Source: Sphingomonas insulae
Lineage (GTDB): Bacteria; Pseudomonadota; Alphaproteobacteria; Sphingomonadales; Sphingomonadaceae
Direction: 5' to 3'
Assembly: GCF_010450875.1 (NCBI RefSeq)
Contig: NZ_CP048422.1
Coordinates: 1,321,001 to 1,385,000, forward strand
Length of the DNA stretch: 64,000 nucleotides
Under the pieces are notes generated by a model. The model was not told the DNA's origin. It searched no databases and saw only the letters and a program-made list of their open reading frames with translations. Both the position numbers and the translations under genes were made by a program. The number at the start of each line of letters is the position of its first letter. Position 1 is the first letter of the stretch. Shown piece after piece: positions 9,018 through 18,452 of this stretch.

Positions 9018-10412
9018 ATGAGTCTGTTACGCCGCAAGACGATCGTGGCGCAGCCGCCGGGGCAGCAGCTGGCGCGGACGCTGGGCTGGCCGCATCTGGT
9101 GGCGCTGGGCGTCGGCGCGATCGTCGGCACCGGTATTCTGACGCTGATCGGGGTCGGTGCCGATCGGGCCGGGCCGGCGGTGATCGTGTCGTTCGTCGTG
9201 GCGGGGGCGATCTGCGCCTGCGCGGCGCTCTGCTATGCCGAGATGGCGACGATGATCCCCGCGTCGGGATCGGCCTATACCTACAGCTACGCCGTGCTGG
9301 GCGAGGTGATCGCCTGGGTGGTGGGGTGGAGCCTGATCCTCGAATATTCGCTGGTGGTGTCGACCGTGGCGGTCGGCTGGTCGGGCTATGCGGTCGGATT
9401 CCTGAAGGGGTTGGGGATCGTCGTGCCGACCGCGCTGGCCAACGGGCCGGGGCTGGGCGGGGTGGTCAACCTGCCCGCGGTGGGGATCATCGCCGTGATC
9501 GCCGGCCTGCTGATGCTGGGGACGCGGGAAAGCGCGCGGATCAATACTGCGCTGGTCGTGCTGAAGATCGTGACGCTGGCGCTGTTCGTCGGCGTCGCGC
9601 TGCCGCATTTCGACGTCGCCAACCTGCATCCCTTCACCCCGTACGGCTATGGCAGCCCGACCGGCGAGGGCGGCGTGAAATACGGCGTAATGGGCGCGGC
9701 GGCGATCATCTTCTTCGCCTTCTACGGCTTCGACGCGATCTCGACCGCGGCGGAAGAGGCGAAGAATCCGGAGCGCGATCTGGCGATCGGGATCGTCGGA
9801 TCGATGTTGGCGTGCACCGCGATCTACATGATCGTCGCGGCGACCGCGGTCGGCGCGGTCAGCTATACCCGTTTCGGCGACAGCCCGGAGCCGCTGGCGC
9901 TGATCCTGCGCGAACTGAACCAGGGCCGGGTGGCGACGATCGTCGCGGCGGCGGCGGCCGTCGCGCTGCCGACGGTGCTGCTGGCGTTCCTGTACGGGCA
10001 GAGCCGAATCTTCCTCGTCATGGCGCGCGACGGGTTCCTGCCCGCGAGCCTTGCCAGGGTGAGCAAGCGCGGCACGCCGGTGCGGATCACGCTGATGACC
10101 GCGGTGTTCGTCGCGATTATCGCCGGGCTGGCGCCGCTGGACGTCATCGCCAGCCTCGCCAATGCGGGGACGCTGTGCGCATTCGTCGCGGTATCGGCGT
10201 GCGTGCTGGTGTCGCGGCGGCGCGATCCGGGTGCGCGGCGGCCGTTCCGGACGCCGCTGGCATGGGTGGTCGCGCCGCTGGCGATCGCCGGATGCCTCTA
10301 CCTCTTCACCAGCCTGCAGGTGGTGACGCAGGTGGCATTCGTCGGGTGGAATGCGTTCGGGCTGCTGGTGTATTTCCTCTACGCCCGAAGCCGGGCGCAG
10401 GTCGCGCACTGA
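9018..10412 (+). CDS. APC-superfamily amino acid permease (cationic amino acid transporter-like)
   Basis: A 464-residue inner-membrane transporter with about 12 hydrophobic segments. The first membrane segment has the APC signature GVGAIVGTGILTL, where the backbone contacts the substrate amino group. The next regions (CYAEMATMIPASGSAYTYSY and FFAFYGFDAISTAAEEAKNPER) are typical of the CAT/YfnA branch. Amino acid uptake is likely; the exact substrate is not visible. The start at 9018 has aacagggg upstream. Its stop overlaps the ATG of the phosphorylase gene (TGATG), so both are one operon, which suggests a link between amino acid import and nucleoside or methylthioadenosine salvage. Confidence 0.92.
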   Translation: MSLLRRKTIVAQPPGQQLARTLGWPHLVALGVGAIVGTGILTLIGVGADRAGPAVIVSFVVAGAICACAALCYAEMATMIPASGSAYTYSYAVLGEVIAWVVGWSLILEYSLVVSTVAVGWSGYAVGFLKGLGIVVPTALANGPGLGGVVNLPAVGIIAVIAGLLMLGTRESARINTALVVLKIVTLALFVGVALPHFDVANLHPFTPYGYGSPTGEGGVKYGVMGAAAIIFFAFYGFDAISTAAEEAKNPERDLAIGIVGSMLACTAIYMIVAATAVGAVSYTRFGDSPEPLALILRELNQGRVATIVAAAAAVALPTVLLAFLYGQSRIFLVMARDGFLPASLARVSKRGTPVRITLMTAVFVAIIAGLAPLDVIASLANAGTLCAFVAVSACVLVSRRRDPGARRPFRTPLAWVVAPLAIAGCLYLFTSLQVVTQVAFVGWNAFGLLVYFLYARSRAQVAH

Positions 10413-11266
10413 TGCCGGGCTGGCATGTCGGCATCATCGGCGGGTCGGGACTCTACGATGTCGAGGGGATCGAGGATGGCCGCTGGGTCGATATCGCCAG
10501 CCCGTGGGGTGCGCCGTCCGATGCGATCTTCACCGGCCGGGTCGGGCCGGTCGCGGTGTCGTTCCTGCCGCGGCACGGGCGGGGGCATCGGATCAGCCCC
10601 GACGCGCTGAATGCCCGCGCCAACATCGATTGCCTGAAGCGGCTGGGCGTTACCGACGTGCTGGCGGTCTCGTCGGTCGGATCGCTGGTCGAGGACCGGC
10701 CGCCCGGCAGCTTCACGGTCGTCGACCAGTTCATCGACCGGACCAGGGGACGGCCGTCGAGCTTCTTCGGCACCGGCCTGGTCGCGCATGTCTCGATGGC
10801 CGATCCGGTGTGTCCGCGGCTGAGCGCCCTCATCGCCGAGGCGGCGGGGGACGCGGACCGGGGCGGCACCTATCTGGCGATGGAGGGGCCGCAATTCTCG
10901 ACGCGGGCGGAGAGCATGCTGTACCGGCAATGGGGCTGCCACGTCATCGGCATGACGGCGATGCCGGAGGCCAAATTGGCGCGCGAGGCGGAGCTGCCCT
11001 ATGCGCTGGTCGGGATGGTCACCGATTATGACTGCTGGCGCGAGGGAGAGGCGGCGGTGGACGTGGCGCAGGTGATCGCGCAACTGTCCGCCAACGCCGC
11101 CAAGGCGCGCGCGATGGTGGTGCGGTTTCTCCGGTCGCTGCCCGCGGCGCGGACGCCGTCGCCGATCGACACCTGTCTGGATAGCGCGATCATCACCGCC
11201 GGGCCGGCGCGGGATGCGGCTCTGATGGCGAAGCTGGACGCCGTCGCCGGCAGGGCGCTCCGTTAG
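10412..11266 (+). CDS. mtnP: S-methyl-5'-thioadenosine phosphorylase / purine nucleoside phosphorylase family
   Basis: A 284-residue PNP/MTAP-family enzyme that splits a purine nucleoside with phosphate to free base and ribose-1-phosphate. Motifs: IGGSGLYD at the N-terminus, the phosphate site PRHGRGH, and AMEGPQFSTRAES and GMTAMPEAKLAREAELPYA in the substrate pocket. In the base pocket the sequence runs VGMVTDYDCW; MTAP enzymes typically have a DYD motif here where 6-oxopurine phosphorylases have N, so methylthioadenosine is the likelier substrate. It starts within the permease stop codon (TGATG) and converges on the DUF2141 gene with a 4-bp overlap. Confidence 0.9.
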   Translation: MPGWHVGIIGGSGLYDVEGIEDGRWVDIASPWGAPSDAIFTGRVGPVAVSFLPRHGRGHRISPDALNARANIDCLKRLGVTDVLAVSSVGSLVEDRPPGSFTVVDQFIDRTRGRPSSFFGTGLVAHVSMADPVCPRLSALIAEAAGDADRGGTYLAMEGPQFSTRAESMLYRQWGCHVIGMTAMPEAKLAREAELPYALVGMVTDYDCWREGEAAVDVAQVIAQLSANAAKARAMVVRFLRSLPAARTPSPIDTCLDSAIITAGPARDAALMAKLDAVAGRALR

Positions 11267-11739
11267 CGTTCCGGACCGATGCTGAAGCCGTGGCGATAGT
11301 TCATCGTCACGGCGACGCGGGTGGTGCCGGCACCGACGGGGATCGCGACCTGGGTGAAGCTGGGCTTCAGGCGCAGGATCGACAGCCTGGGATCGCGGGA
11401 GAAGGCACCGCCATCGCCGCTGTCGGACTTGCCGTTGGCGTTAGCGTCGTGGCGGACGGCGATGCCGTAGGTGCCGGGGCGGGGGACAGGCACGCACACC
11501 TCGACCGCGCGGCGGCCGCTGGCGGGCGCCTCGATCCGGGCGAGCCAGCGCCCCTTTTCCAGAAATCCGCCCTCGTCGTAAAGCTGGACGCGGACGTCGC
11601 CGGTGCTGGCGCGCAGACCGCGGATGTCGACGATCAGGCGATGCGGAGTGGCCGCGGTGCAGCCGGTGGTGGTGCCCTGGGCCGCGGCCGGCACGGGCAT
11701 CGACGCGAGCATGGCGAAGGGGACGAGCAAACGGATCAT
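11263..11739 (-). CDS. DUF2141 domain exported protein
   Basis: A 158-residue exported protein with a cleavable Sec signal (MIRLLVPFAMLASMPVPAAAQ) and one DUF2141 domain. Hallmarks are DVRVQLYDEGGFL, then CVPVPRPGTYGIAVRHDANANGKSD, and a C-terminal beta-rich end. DUF2141 proteins are secreted or periplasmic with a predicted beta-sandwich fold; the function is not established. The D-x-N-x-N-G-K-x-D loop resembles a calcium-binding loop, which is my inference. The gene overlaps the end of the phosphorylase gene by 4 bp in convergent orientation. Confidence 0.8.
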   Translation of the reverse strand: MIRLLVPFAMLASMPVPAAAQGTTTGCTAATPHRLIVDIRGLRASTGDVRVQLYDEGGFLEKGRWLARIEAPASGRRAVEVCVPVPRPGTYGIAVRHDANANGKSDSGDGGAFSRDPRLSILRLKPSFTQVAIPVGAGTTRVAVTMNYRHGFSIGPER

Positions 11740-11992
11740 AGGCCGCGATTATAGCGGTCGATGTGGCGAGCATGTGTCGTCGCGGTGGCGGCGAAGCGGA
11801 ACAACACGAACAAGTGGGCACTCGTGAGGAAACGATCGGGGGCTATCGTTTCTGCTTTTGCAGCGATGTGGGTGGGCTTGGCTTTGGGGGTGGCGATTTA
11901 ACGGCTGTCGGGGGTGTAGGACAGCGGGTCGTGGTTTATCGTTGCTGTTCACGAGGTTGCAGACAGTGGCGTCCTACAGGCGTGGCGCACCC

Positions 11993-12046
11993 GCCCTCAC
12001 CCTGCGCCGCCTTCGGCGTCTTTCCCTCTCCCGATGGGAGAGGGAC
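11993..12046. repeat. REP-like palindromic intergenic repeat, copy 1
   Basis: This unit has the layout ctcaccct, then a small hairpin around cttcgg, then a stem of the form ccctctccc / gggagaggg with a short loop. Similar units follow at 12097-12155 and 36921-36975. It lies in the 498-bp gap 11740-12237, where I find no gene. The first half of that gap (11740-11990) is lower in GC and shows nothing I can name. Confidence 0.6.
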
Positions 12047-12096
12047 GGCGGCGCGTAGCGATAGACGGGCGCGATATTGGTGACTGGCGCACCGCG

Positions 12097-12155
12097 CTTA
12101 CCCTCGCCCTATCGCCGCCTTTCGGCGTCTCTTCCCTCCCCCCGGTGGGAGGGGA
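12097..12155. repeat. REP-like palindromic intergenic repeat, copy 2
   Basis: Second copy about 50 bp after the first, in the same orientation. It has accctcgccct, the gccgcctttcggcg mini-hairpin and then the stem ccctcccccc / ggtgggaggg. Copies 1 and 2 share the order and spacing of parts but not exact sequence, as expected for a REP-type family. Confidence 0.6.
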
Positions 12156-12179
12156 ATGGGGCGGATCAGGCATTCTGAC

Positions 12180-12211
12180 AAAAAAGGGGAGGCGCCTTGC
12201 GGTGCCTCCCC
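12180..12211 (-). terminator. Rho-independent terminator of acnA
   Basis: On the minus strand an 11-bp stem (ggggaggcacc / ggcgcctcccc, one G-T pair) with a 4-base loop is followed directly by six T residues. It lies 27 bp past the aconitase stop codon and has the canonical form. Confidence 0.88.
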
Positions 12212-12237
12212 CTTCGATGGTGCGGTGAGCGCGCCGT

Positions 12238-14922
12238 TTATGCGGCGAGCTTGCGCAGCACGTATTGGAGGATGCCGCCGTTGAGGAAATATTCCAGCTC
12301 GTTGACGGTATCGATGCGGCAGCGCGTCTCGAACGTCTCGGTCGTGCCGTCGGCGCGGGCGAGCGTGACGGTGACCGTCTGGCGCGGACGCAGGTCGGCG
12401 ACGCCGGTGATCGTGAAGGTTTCCGATCCGTCGAGCTTCAGCGTCTCGCGGGTCACGCCGTCTGCGAACTGGAGCGGCAGGACGCCCATGCCGACGAGAT
12501 TCGAGCGGTGGATGCGTTCGAAGCTTTCGGTGATGACCGCGCGCACGCCGAGTAGGTTGGTGCCCTTCGCCGCCCAGTCGCGCGACGAGCCGGTGCCATA
12601 TTCCTTGCCCGCGACGATGACGAGCGGCGTGCCGTCCGCCTTGTGACGCATCGCGGCGTCATAGATCGGCATCGTTTCGCCGTTATATCGCGTCATGCCA
12701 CCCTCGACGCCCGGCACCATCTCGTTCCGGATGCGGATGTTGGCGAAGGTGCCGCGGACCATGACATGGTCGTTGCCGCGACGTGCGCCATAGCTGTTGA
12801 AGTCGGCACGGCTGACCTGCCGCTCCATCAGCCACTTGCCCGCCGGGCTGTCCGCCTTGATCGACCCTGCCGGCGAGATGTGGTCGGTGGTGATCGAATC
12901 GCCGAGGATCGCGAGCGGCTTTGCCTCGATGATGTCGGTGATCGGGCGCGGCGTCATTTCCAGACCGTCGAAATACGGCGGGTTGGCGACATAGGTCGAC
13001 CCCGACGGCCACGCGTAGGTGTCCGACTGGGTGATGTCGATCGCCTGCCACTTGCTGTCGCCGGCATAGACGTTGCCGTAGCGCGACCGGAACATCGTAT
13101 CGTCGATGTTCGCCGCCATCACGTCGGCGATTTCCTGGTTGGTCGGCCACACGTCCTTCAGGAACACGTCCTGACCGTCGGTCCCCTGGCCGAGCGGCGT
13201 TTCGGTCATGTCGAGCGTGACCGTTCCCTTCAGCGCATAGGCGACGACGAGCGGCGGCGAGGCGAGGAAGTTGGCGCGAACGTCGGGCGACACGCGCCCT
13301 TCGAAGTTGCGGTTGCCCGACAGGACCGAGGCGGCGACGAGATCGTTTTCGTTGATCGCGGCCGAGATCGGGCCCGGCAGCGGTCCCGAATTGCCGATGC
13401 AGGTGGTGCAGCCATAGCCGACCAGGTTGAAGCCGATCGCGTTGAGGTCGGTGGTGAGGCCGGCCTTGTCGAGATAGTCGGTGACGACCTGCGAACCGGG
13501 GGCGAGGCTGGTCTTGACCCACGGCTTGGGCTTGAGGCCCAGGGCGTTCGCCTTGCGCGCGACGAGGCCGGCGGCGACCAGCACCGACGGGTTCGAGGTG
13601 TTGGTGCACGACGTGATCGCGGCGATCACCACGTCGCCGTCGCCGATGTCATGGCCACGCTCGGGCACGTCGACGCGGGTCGGGCGCTCCTTGTGATAGA
13701 TCTTGAACAGGTCGCCGTTGAACACCTCGTCGACCTTGCCCAGGCTGACGCGGTCCTGCGGGCGCTTCGGGCCGGCGAGGCTGGCGGTGACGCTGCCCAT
13801 GTCGAGTTCGAGCGTGTCGGTGAACACCGGTTCGGGCGCATCGTCGAAGCGCCAGAAGCCGTTCGCCTTCGCATAGGCCTCGACCAGCGCGATGTTCTCG
13901 TCGGACCGCGCGGTGAGGCGCATATAGTCCATCGTCTTGTCGTCGATCGGGAAGAAGCCGCAGGTGGCGCCATATTCTGGCGCCATGTTGGCGATGGTCG
14001 CACGGTCGGCGAGCGTCATGGAGGAGAGGCCGGGGCCGTAGAATTCGACGAAGCGGCCGACGACGCCCTTGGCGCGCAGCATCTGGGTAACGGTGAGCAC
14101 GAGGTCGGTCGCCGTGATGCCTTCGCGCAATGCGCCGGTCAGCTTGAAGCCGACGACTTCGGGGATCAGCATCGAGACGGGCTGGCCGAGCATCGCCGCC
14201 TCCGCCTCGATCCCGCCGACGCCCCAGCCGAGCACGCCCAGGCCGTTGATCATCGTGGTGTGGCTGTCGGTGCCGACGAGCGTGTCGGGATAGGCGATCG
14301 CCGTGCCGTCGCCATGATCGCCGACGCTGTCCGACGACCACACCGCCTGGCCGATATATTCGAGGTTCACCTGATGGCAGATGCCGGTGCCCGGCGGCAC
14401 CACCTTGAAATTGTCGAGCGCGGCCGAACCCCATTTCAGGAATTCGTAGCGTTCGCCGTTGCGCTGATATTCCAGTTCGACGTTATCGTCGAACGCCTGC
14501 GGCGTGCCGAATTCGTCGACCATGACCGAATGGTCGATGACGAGGTGGACGGGAACCTGCGGATTGATCTTGGCCGCGTCGCCGCCCAGCTTGGTGATCG
14601 CATCGCGCATCGCGGCGAGGTCGACGACGCACGGCACGCCGGTGAAATCCTGCATCAGCACGCGCGCCGGGCGATACTGGATCTCGCGGTCCGAACGGCG
14701 TTCCTGCTGCCAGTCCACGATCGCCTGCACGTCGGCCTCGGTCACGGTCTTGCCGTCCTCGAAGCGGAGCATGTTCTCGAGCAGCACCTTCATCGAGAAG
14801 GGCAGGCGGCTGATGTCGCCGAATTTCGCTGCGGCCTTTTCCAGGCTGTAATAGTCGTAGGTCTTGCCGCCAACCGTCAGGGTCGTGCGGGTATTCAGGC
14901 TGTCCTGGCCGATGGCGGTCAT
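12238..14922 (-). CDS. acnA: Aconitate hydratase A
   Basis: An 894-residue [4Fe-4S] aconitase of the AcnA/IRP group that interconverts citrate and isocitrate in the TCA cycle. The cluster cysteines are in TSCTNTSNP and in [12 protein letters not shown]; the swivel domain carries [15 protein letters not shown]. Length matches AcnA (about 890 residues). The ATG at 14922 begins MTAIGQDSL and has gaaggaac upstream; an in-frame ATG 10 codons earlier lacks such a site. The gene is monocistronic, with a strong terminator directly after it. Confidence 0.97.
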   Translation of the reverse strand: MTAIGQDSLNTRTTLTVGGKTYDYYSLEKAAAKFGDISRLPFSMKVLLENMLRFEDGKTVTEADVQAIVDWQQERRSDREIQYRPARVLMQDFTGVPCVVDLAAMRDAITKLGGDAAKINPQVPVHLVIDHSVMVDEFGTPQAFDDNVELEYQRNGERYEFLKWGSAALDNFKVVPPGTGICHQVNLEYIGQAVWSSDSVGDHGDGTAIAYPDTLVGTDSHTTMINGLGVLGWGVGGIEAEAAMLGQPVSMLIPEVVGFKLTGALREGITATDLVLTVTQMLRAKGVVGRFVEFYGPGLSSMTLADRATIANMAPEYGATCGFFPIDDKTMDYMRLTARSDENIALVEAYAKANGFWRFDDAPEPVFTDTLELDMGSVTASLAGPKRPQDRVSLGKVDEVFNGDLFKIYHKERPTRVDVPERGHDIGDGDVVIAAITSCTNTSNPSVLVAAGLVARKANALGLKPKPWVKTSLAPGSQVVTDYLDKAGLTTDLNAIGFNLVGYGCTTCIGNSGPLPGPISAAINENDLVAASVLSGNRNFEGRVSPDVRANFLASPPLVVAYALKGTVTLDMTETPLGQGTDGQDVFLKDVWPTNQEIADVMAANIDDTMFRSRYGNVYAGDSKWQAIDITQSDTYAWPSGSTYVANPPYFDGLEMTPRPITDIIEAKPLAILGDSITTDHISPAGSIKADSPAGKWLMERQVSRADFNSYGARRGNDHVMVRGTFANIRIRNEMVPGVEGGMTRYNGETMPIYDAAMRHKADGTPLVIVAGKEYGTGSSRDWAAKGTNLLGVRAVITESFERIHRSNLVGMGVLPLQFADGVTRETLKLDGSETFTITGVADLRPRQTVTVTLARADGTTETFETRCRIDTVNELEYFLNGGILQYVLRKLAA

Positions 14923-15082
14923 CGTGGTTCCTTCGTTATGCCCAGGGCGCACGGGGAGGCGGCGGGTCAGCCGCGCGCGCGCGAGAGCGCTTCAGCAAAA
15001 GCGTATGTCTCCGCGGCCTTAGCAAGGGGTTTCCGGCGGGGGAAGCGCATATGCTGCGCCTGCGTGAAACGGTGTCGCGGCG

Positions 15083-15721
15083 TCAGGTAGAGCGCAGCGC
15101 GTCGACTTCGACGATCACCTGTTCCAACCGGGCGAGTTCGGCGGTGGCGCCGAGCAGGTCGAGCGCCACCCACGCCTTCATCAGGTGATCGCCGGCCTGA
15201 TCCAGCCACTGCGCGCGTTCGGTCGGCTGGCGGCCGGCGGCGCGCAGGTCGACCCGCATCTCGATCGCGGCAACGGTGCGGCGGGCGAGATCGACGAGCG
15301 TCGCCTGCTCCTGCGCATCGAGGCCGTCGCGCGGCTTGGTGTCGATGACGCAGATCGTGCCGATGCGGGTGCCATCGCGCATGGTCAGCGGCGCGCCGGC
15401 GTAGAAGCGGATGCCGGTGCCGCCGGTGACGTTGGGATAGTCGTGGAAGCGGGGATCGACGGTGGCATCGGGGACGACCATGACGCCGTCCTGCTCGACC
15501 ACCCTGGCGCAGAAGGATTCCTCGATCGGGGTTTCGACGACGTCGAGGCCGATACGCGCCTTGAACCATTGCCGGCGCGCCTCGACGATCGAGATGGTCG
15601 AGATCGGCGTGCCCAGTTGCTGCGCCGCAGCGGCGACCAGCGCATCATATTGGTGATCCGCCAGCGGTTCGTGCAATCCGTAACGATCCGCGTTGCCGTC
15701 CGTCTCGTTCGCCATGATCAT
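15083..15721 (-). CDS. GAF domain sensor-like protein
   Basis: A 212-residue soluble protein made almost entirely of one GAF domain (about residues 25-165). Typical parts are LGTPISTISIVEARRQWFKARIGL, ETPIEESFCARVVEQDGVMVVPDA, and FYAGAPLTMRDGTRIGTICVIDTKPR. Related GAF domains are found at the N-terminus of sensor kinases and cyclases, but here no output domain follows; a helical C-terminus of about 45 residues ends the protein. It may be a stand-alone small-molecule or redox sensor. The start at 15721 has gaggcgggg upstream; an in-frame ATG two codons later is also possible. Confidence 0.8.
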   Translation of the reverse strand: MIMANETDGNADRYGLHEPLADHQYDALVAAAAQQLGTPISTISIVEARRQWFKARIGLDVVETPIEESFCARVVEQDGVMVVPDATVDPRFHDYPNVTGGTGIRFYAGAPLTMRDGTRIGTICVIDTKPRDGLDAQEQATLVDLARRTVAAIEMRVDLRAAGRQPTERAQWLDQAGDHLMKAWVALDLLGATAELARLEQVIVEVDALRST

Positions 15722-15813
15722 CCCCGCCTCGTCCCTGCGCGGCAACGTAGCAGCGGCGAAAACGGACTCCACTATATTCCTAACGGTGCGTTAAGAAACT
15801 TGACTGATCCAGA

Positions 15814-16524
15814 TCATAATTTGTCGTCGTGGCCGACGATCGCCTCGCCGGTGGCCAAAGTCTTGCCGCGGGTGATGATGACGCGGTCGCCGAGCTTCGC
15901 CTCGGCGAACAGCAACTTGGCGAAGGCGGTGGGGACGCCGATGCAGCCGTGGGTGGCATAGCCCCAGGCGACCTCGGTGCCATGGACCGAGACGCCGTCG
16001 TCGGTCAGCCGCAACGTATAGGGCATCGGCGCGCCATAGATGCTGGAGACGTGGTGCGCGTCCTTCATCGTGATCGGGAAGCTGCCGAGCGGGGTCGGCT
16101 TGTCGTCGGTGCCGTACAGGATCGCGGCGGCGCCGATCTCATACCCGCCGCGGAACACCGACAGCACCTGCGCGGCGAGATCGACGGTGATGATGACCGG
16201 GCCGTCGGGAATACCCTTGGTATCCCAGGCGTAATCGCCGAACTTGATCGGACCGATGTCGAGCACGCGCTTGACGACGAGCGGGTCGGGGGTCGGGGCG
16301 GACGTCGGCGTGGACAGCGGGCCGGGTGCTGGCATCGCCTGTCGCCGGACAGGCAATGCGGCGGCCGGGGCCGCGGTCGGGGCGGCGAGCGCGGACGATG
16401 CCGGCGGGTGCGGCACGACCGCCGGGGCGCGGCGATCGACGCCGACGGCCGCCGCAGCGGCGATGCCGAGCGCCGCGACGGCGAGGATCAGCTTGGCCGC
16501 GATGGCCTGGCGACGGTCGGCCAA
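15814..16524 (-). CDS. L,D-transpeptidase (YkuD domain)
   Basis: A 236-residue membrane-anchored or exported protein. An N-terminal hydrophobic segment (about residues 10-28) is followed by a Pro/Ala-rich linker to about 80 and then a YkuD catalytic domain. The active-site motif is complete: H181 in SVHGTEVAWGYATHGCIGVP and catalytic C194. Such enzymes form 3-3 peptidoglycan cross-links or attach proteins to the wall in the periplasm. The gene is isolated, between the GAF protein and a divergent Lys-Pro repeat protein gene. Confidence 0.9.
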   Translation of the reverse strand: MADRRQAIAAKLILAVAALGIAAAAAVGVDRRAPAVVPHPPASSALAAPTAAPAAALPVRRQAMPAPGPLSTPTSAPTPDPLVVKRVLDIGPIKFGDYAWDTKGIPDGPVIITVDLAAQVLSVFRGGYEIGAAAILYGTDDKPTPLGSFPITMKDAHHVSSIYGAPMPYTLRLTDDGVSVHGTEVAWGYATHGCIGVPTAFAKLLFAEAKLGDRVIITRGKTLATGEAIVGHDDKL

Positions 16525-16682
16525 ACGATGCTCCCGGGATGGCGAGGCGGCGAGGATGCGCCAGATTCGCGCGCCAGGCTAGCCGCGGGATCGCGCCGTC
16601 CCGTCGCGAGACAGATGGCGGCCGCGTCAACGATCGGGTGACGTGCTGGCGCGCGGCGGCGGCGCGCGATAGCATCGGCGCG

Positions 16683-17243
16683 ATGGCGAAGCTGAAGGTC
16701 TATCGCACCCCGATCGGGTTTCACGATGCCTATGTCGCGGCGCCAAGCCAGAAGGCGGCGTTGCAGGCCTGGGGCAGCACGCGCGACCTGTTCGCGCGCG
16801 GCATGGCAGAGGTGGTGACCGACCCGGCGCTGACCGGCGCGGCGCTGGCGCAACCGGGGACGGTCATCAAGCGGTCGCGCGGCAGTGCCGCCGAGCAGAT
16901 CGCCGCGTTGCCGCCGACGCGCAAGGCACAGCGGAAGCCGGTCGACGAGACACCCGACGTTGCCTCCGACCCCGAACCCAAATCCCCGCCCAAGCCCAAG
17001 CCCAAGCCCAAGCCCAAGCCCAAGCCCGATCGCGGTGCGCTTTCCGATGCCGACCATGCGCTGGCGGATGCCGTGGCGCGGCATCGCAGCGACGATCGCG
17101 CGTTGCGGGCCGAGGAGGCGGCGCTGGCCAAACGGCGGCGGACGATGGAGCGCGACCAGCAGGACGAACGGGCCCGGCTGGAGGCGGCACGGGAACGTGC
17201 GGCGGAGGCCTATGCACGGGCGCTGCGGCTGTGGAGAGGCTAG
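16683..17243 (+). CDS. Conserved hypothetical protein with Lys-Pro repeat linker
   Basis: A 186-residue soluble protein of unknown function. The N-terminal part (MAKLKVYRTPIGFHDAYVAAPSQKAALQAWG) looks like a small folded domain with an aligned 'AWG' pattern. It is followed by a basic stretch, then six Lys-Pro units (about residues 103-116) encoded by a cccaag hexanucleotide array. A highly charged Ala/Arg/Glu helix that should form a coiled coil ends the protein. Homologues in sphingomonads are sometimes annotated TolA-like on the strength of this low-complexity half only; there is no membrane segment here to support that. Confidence 0.7.
   Translation: MAKLKVYRTPIGFHDAYVAAPSQKAALQAWGSTRDLFARGMAEVVTDPALTGAALAQPGTVIKRSRGSAAEQIAALPPTRKAQRKPVDETPDVASDPEPKSPPKPKPKPKPKPKPDRGALSDADHALADAVARHRSDDRALRAEEAALAKRRRTMERDQQDERARLEAARERAAEAYARALRLWRG
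16987..17026 (+). repeat. cccaag hexanucleotide repeat (about 6 units) within a CDS
   Basis: Six tandem cccaag units encode the Lys-Pro linker of the preceding protein. Unit-length change would keep the frame and lengthen or shorten the linker by two residues. Confidence 0.85.
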
Positions 17244-17272
17244 GCCGGGGACGGGCACGCCGGCGACCGGGC

Positions 17273-17298
17273 GGAACATTGCCCTGCGAACCGGGGTT
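17273..17298 (+). promoter_or_regulatory. Weak EcfG-like promoter candidate
   Basis: GGAAC at 17273-17277 is followed after 17 bases by GGTT, one mismatch from the alphaproteobacterial EcfG pattern GGAAC-N16/17-CGTT. It lies 26 bp upstream of the small membrane protein start at 17324. This is suggestive only. Confidence 0.35.
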
Positions 17299-17323
17299 GG
17301 ATGGGCCTGAAAGGATCCTCCAC

Positions 17324-17632
17324 ATGTCCCACATCCCCAGTTCCGCGATGAAGCACGCCGGCCCCGTCCACCACGAGGACGCCGCGCCGCCCGCGCCGAC
17401 CGCAGCGCAGGAGGCCGGTGCGGACTCCGGAGCGGCGGCCGGCATCGGCACCGGGGCATGGATCGCGATCGGCGGCACGTTGCTGGCGGGTGCCGCCGCG
17501 GCGATCGCGGTGCCGTTGCTGCGCGCCCGTGCCACCCCGGTGCCGACCCGCCGCGGCAAGAAGGCGACGCCGCGCAAGCCGGCGGGCAAGACGGCGCGCA
17601 AACCCAAGGCCGGCAAGGCCGCCAACGCCTGA
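17324..17632 (+). CDS. Small single-pass membrane protein with basic tail
   Basis: A 102-residue protein with an Ala/Pro/Glu-rich N-terminus (about residues 1-40) and one hydrophobic segment (GAWIAIGGTLLAGAAAAIAVPLL, about 44-66). A strongly basic C-terminus follows with repeated K-P/K-A units (RRGKKATPRKPAGKTARKPK). The tail resembles H1-like or DNA-binding low-complexity sequence but could equally bind membranes or RNA. I recognise no family. The ATG at 17324 has aaaggatcc upstream, and a weak EcfG-like promoter precedes it. Confidence 0.6.
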   Translation: MSHIPSSAMKHAGPVHHEDAAPPAPTAAQEAGADSGAAAGIGTGAWIAIGGTLLAGAAAAIAVPLLRARATPVPTRRGKKATPRKPAGKTARKPKAGKAANA

Positions 17633-17839
17633 TCCCGCCCGGCGATCGGCACTCTGCGTCGCCCATCGGTCCATTGTGGTGGTTTTCGTGGCGGCATGGC
17701 CGATCCGTGTTACACGATACTACCAGTAACGAACGGATGGCCGACGACGGGTGGTTGGAGAAATCAGGGTAACAGGCAGCGGGTGGCCGGCTGGCATGAT
17801 GCGCTTGCATCGTCGCGCGTCCGGCGAGACAGCGGTGTG

Positions 17840-18412
17840 GTGACCGACCCCAACCGATTCGACCGGCTGACCCGACGCCACCGCGAATGCCTGCGCGGGG
17901 TGCGCGAACTCAAGGGTTCGAAGGAAATCGCCGATGCGCTCGGCATCGAAAAATCGACTGTCGACAAATATCTGACCGAGGCGGTGAAGGTGCTGGGCGC
18001 CCGCAACCGGCGCGAGGCCGCCTTGCTGCTGGCCGATCACGACGCCCGCGAGCAGGTGGCGGATGCCGCCGGGCCGACCGAAAAGGCCATCGATGCGACC
18101 CCCGATAAAATGGGGGGTGATTTTACACGGCTATCCGTTTCCCCTTTTCCCCTGCCATCCGCTGCTTCGCCGGACGAGGTGATCGTCGGGGCACCGGGGG
18201 TTTCCGGGGAGGCGCCTTCCAGGCCGCGTTCCCCGGGAATCCGGTTGCCCTTCCGGCGGGAAGGACAGAGGGACAACGACCAGACGGTCGGTGACCGGTT
18301 GATCTGGATACAGGCCATTACGTTGGGCATCGCCATTGCGTTCGGGATGCTCATGACCGGCCTGCAGGTATTGACCGGCCTGATCGAAAACGTCGCCCAA
18401 CGCCTTCCCTGA
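17840..18412 (+). CDS. LuxR-type helix-turn-helix protein with C-terminal membrane segment
   Basis: About 190 residues. The N-terminus is a LuxR/sigma-4-like HTH (RLTRRHRECLRGVRELKGSKEIADALGIEKSTVDKYLTEAVKVLGARNRREAALLL) without any receiver or sensor domain. A variable Pro-rich linker follows. The C-terminus is a single hydrophobic segment (ITLGIAIAFGMLMTGLQVLTGLI), so the protein may be a membrane-tethered regulator. The start is uncertain: GTG codons at 17837 and 17840 directly precede the conserved TDPNRFDRL, and an upstream ATG at 17696 is in frame but covers no recognisable sequence. A small gene of unknown function follows 40 bp later, probably in the same transcript. Confidence 0.7.
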   Translation: MTDPNRFDRLTRRHRECLRGVRELKGSKEIADALGIEKSTVDKYLTEAVKVLGARNRREAALLLADHDAREQVADAAGPTEKAIDATPDKMGGDFTRLSVSPFPLPSAASPDEVIVGAPGVSGEAPSRPRSPGIRLPFRREGQRDNDQTVGDRLIWIQAITLGIAIAFGMLMTGLQVLTGLIENVAQRLP

Positions 18413-18452
18413 CTCCAGCGCGAGCATCCCGTCACGGGATGGAAAGGTGGCC

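Noticed and set aside
14967..15569. Minus-strand 200-codon frame between acnA and the GAF gene
   Set aside because: It overlaps the GAF gene in another frame and translates to Arg-rich sequence without a domain.
16987..17026. CRISPR-like array from the cccaag repeats
   Set aside because: Units are 6 bp with no spacers and encode an in-frame Lys-Pro linker.
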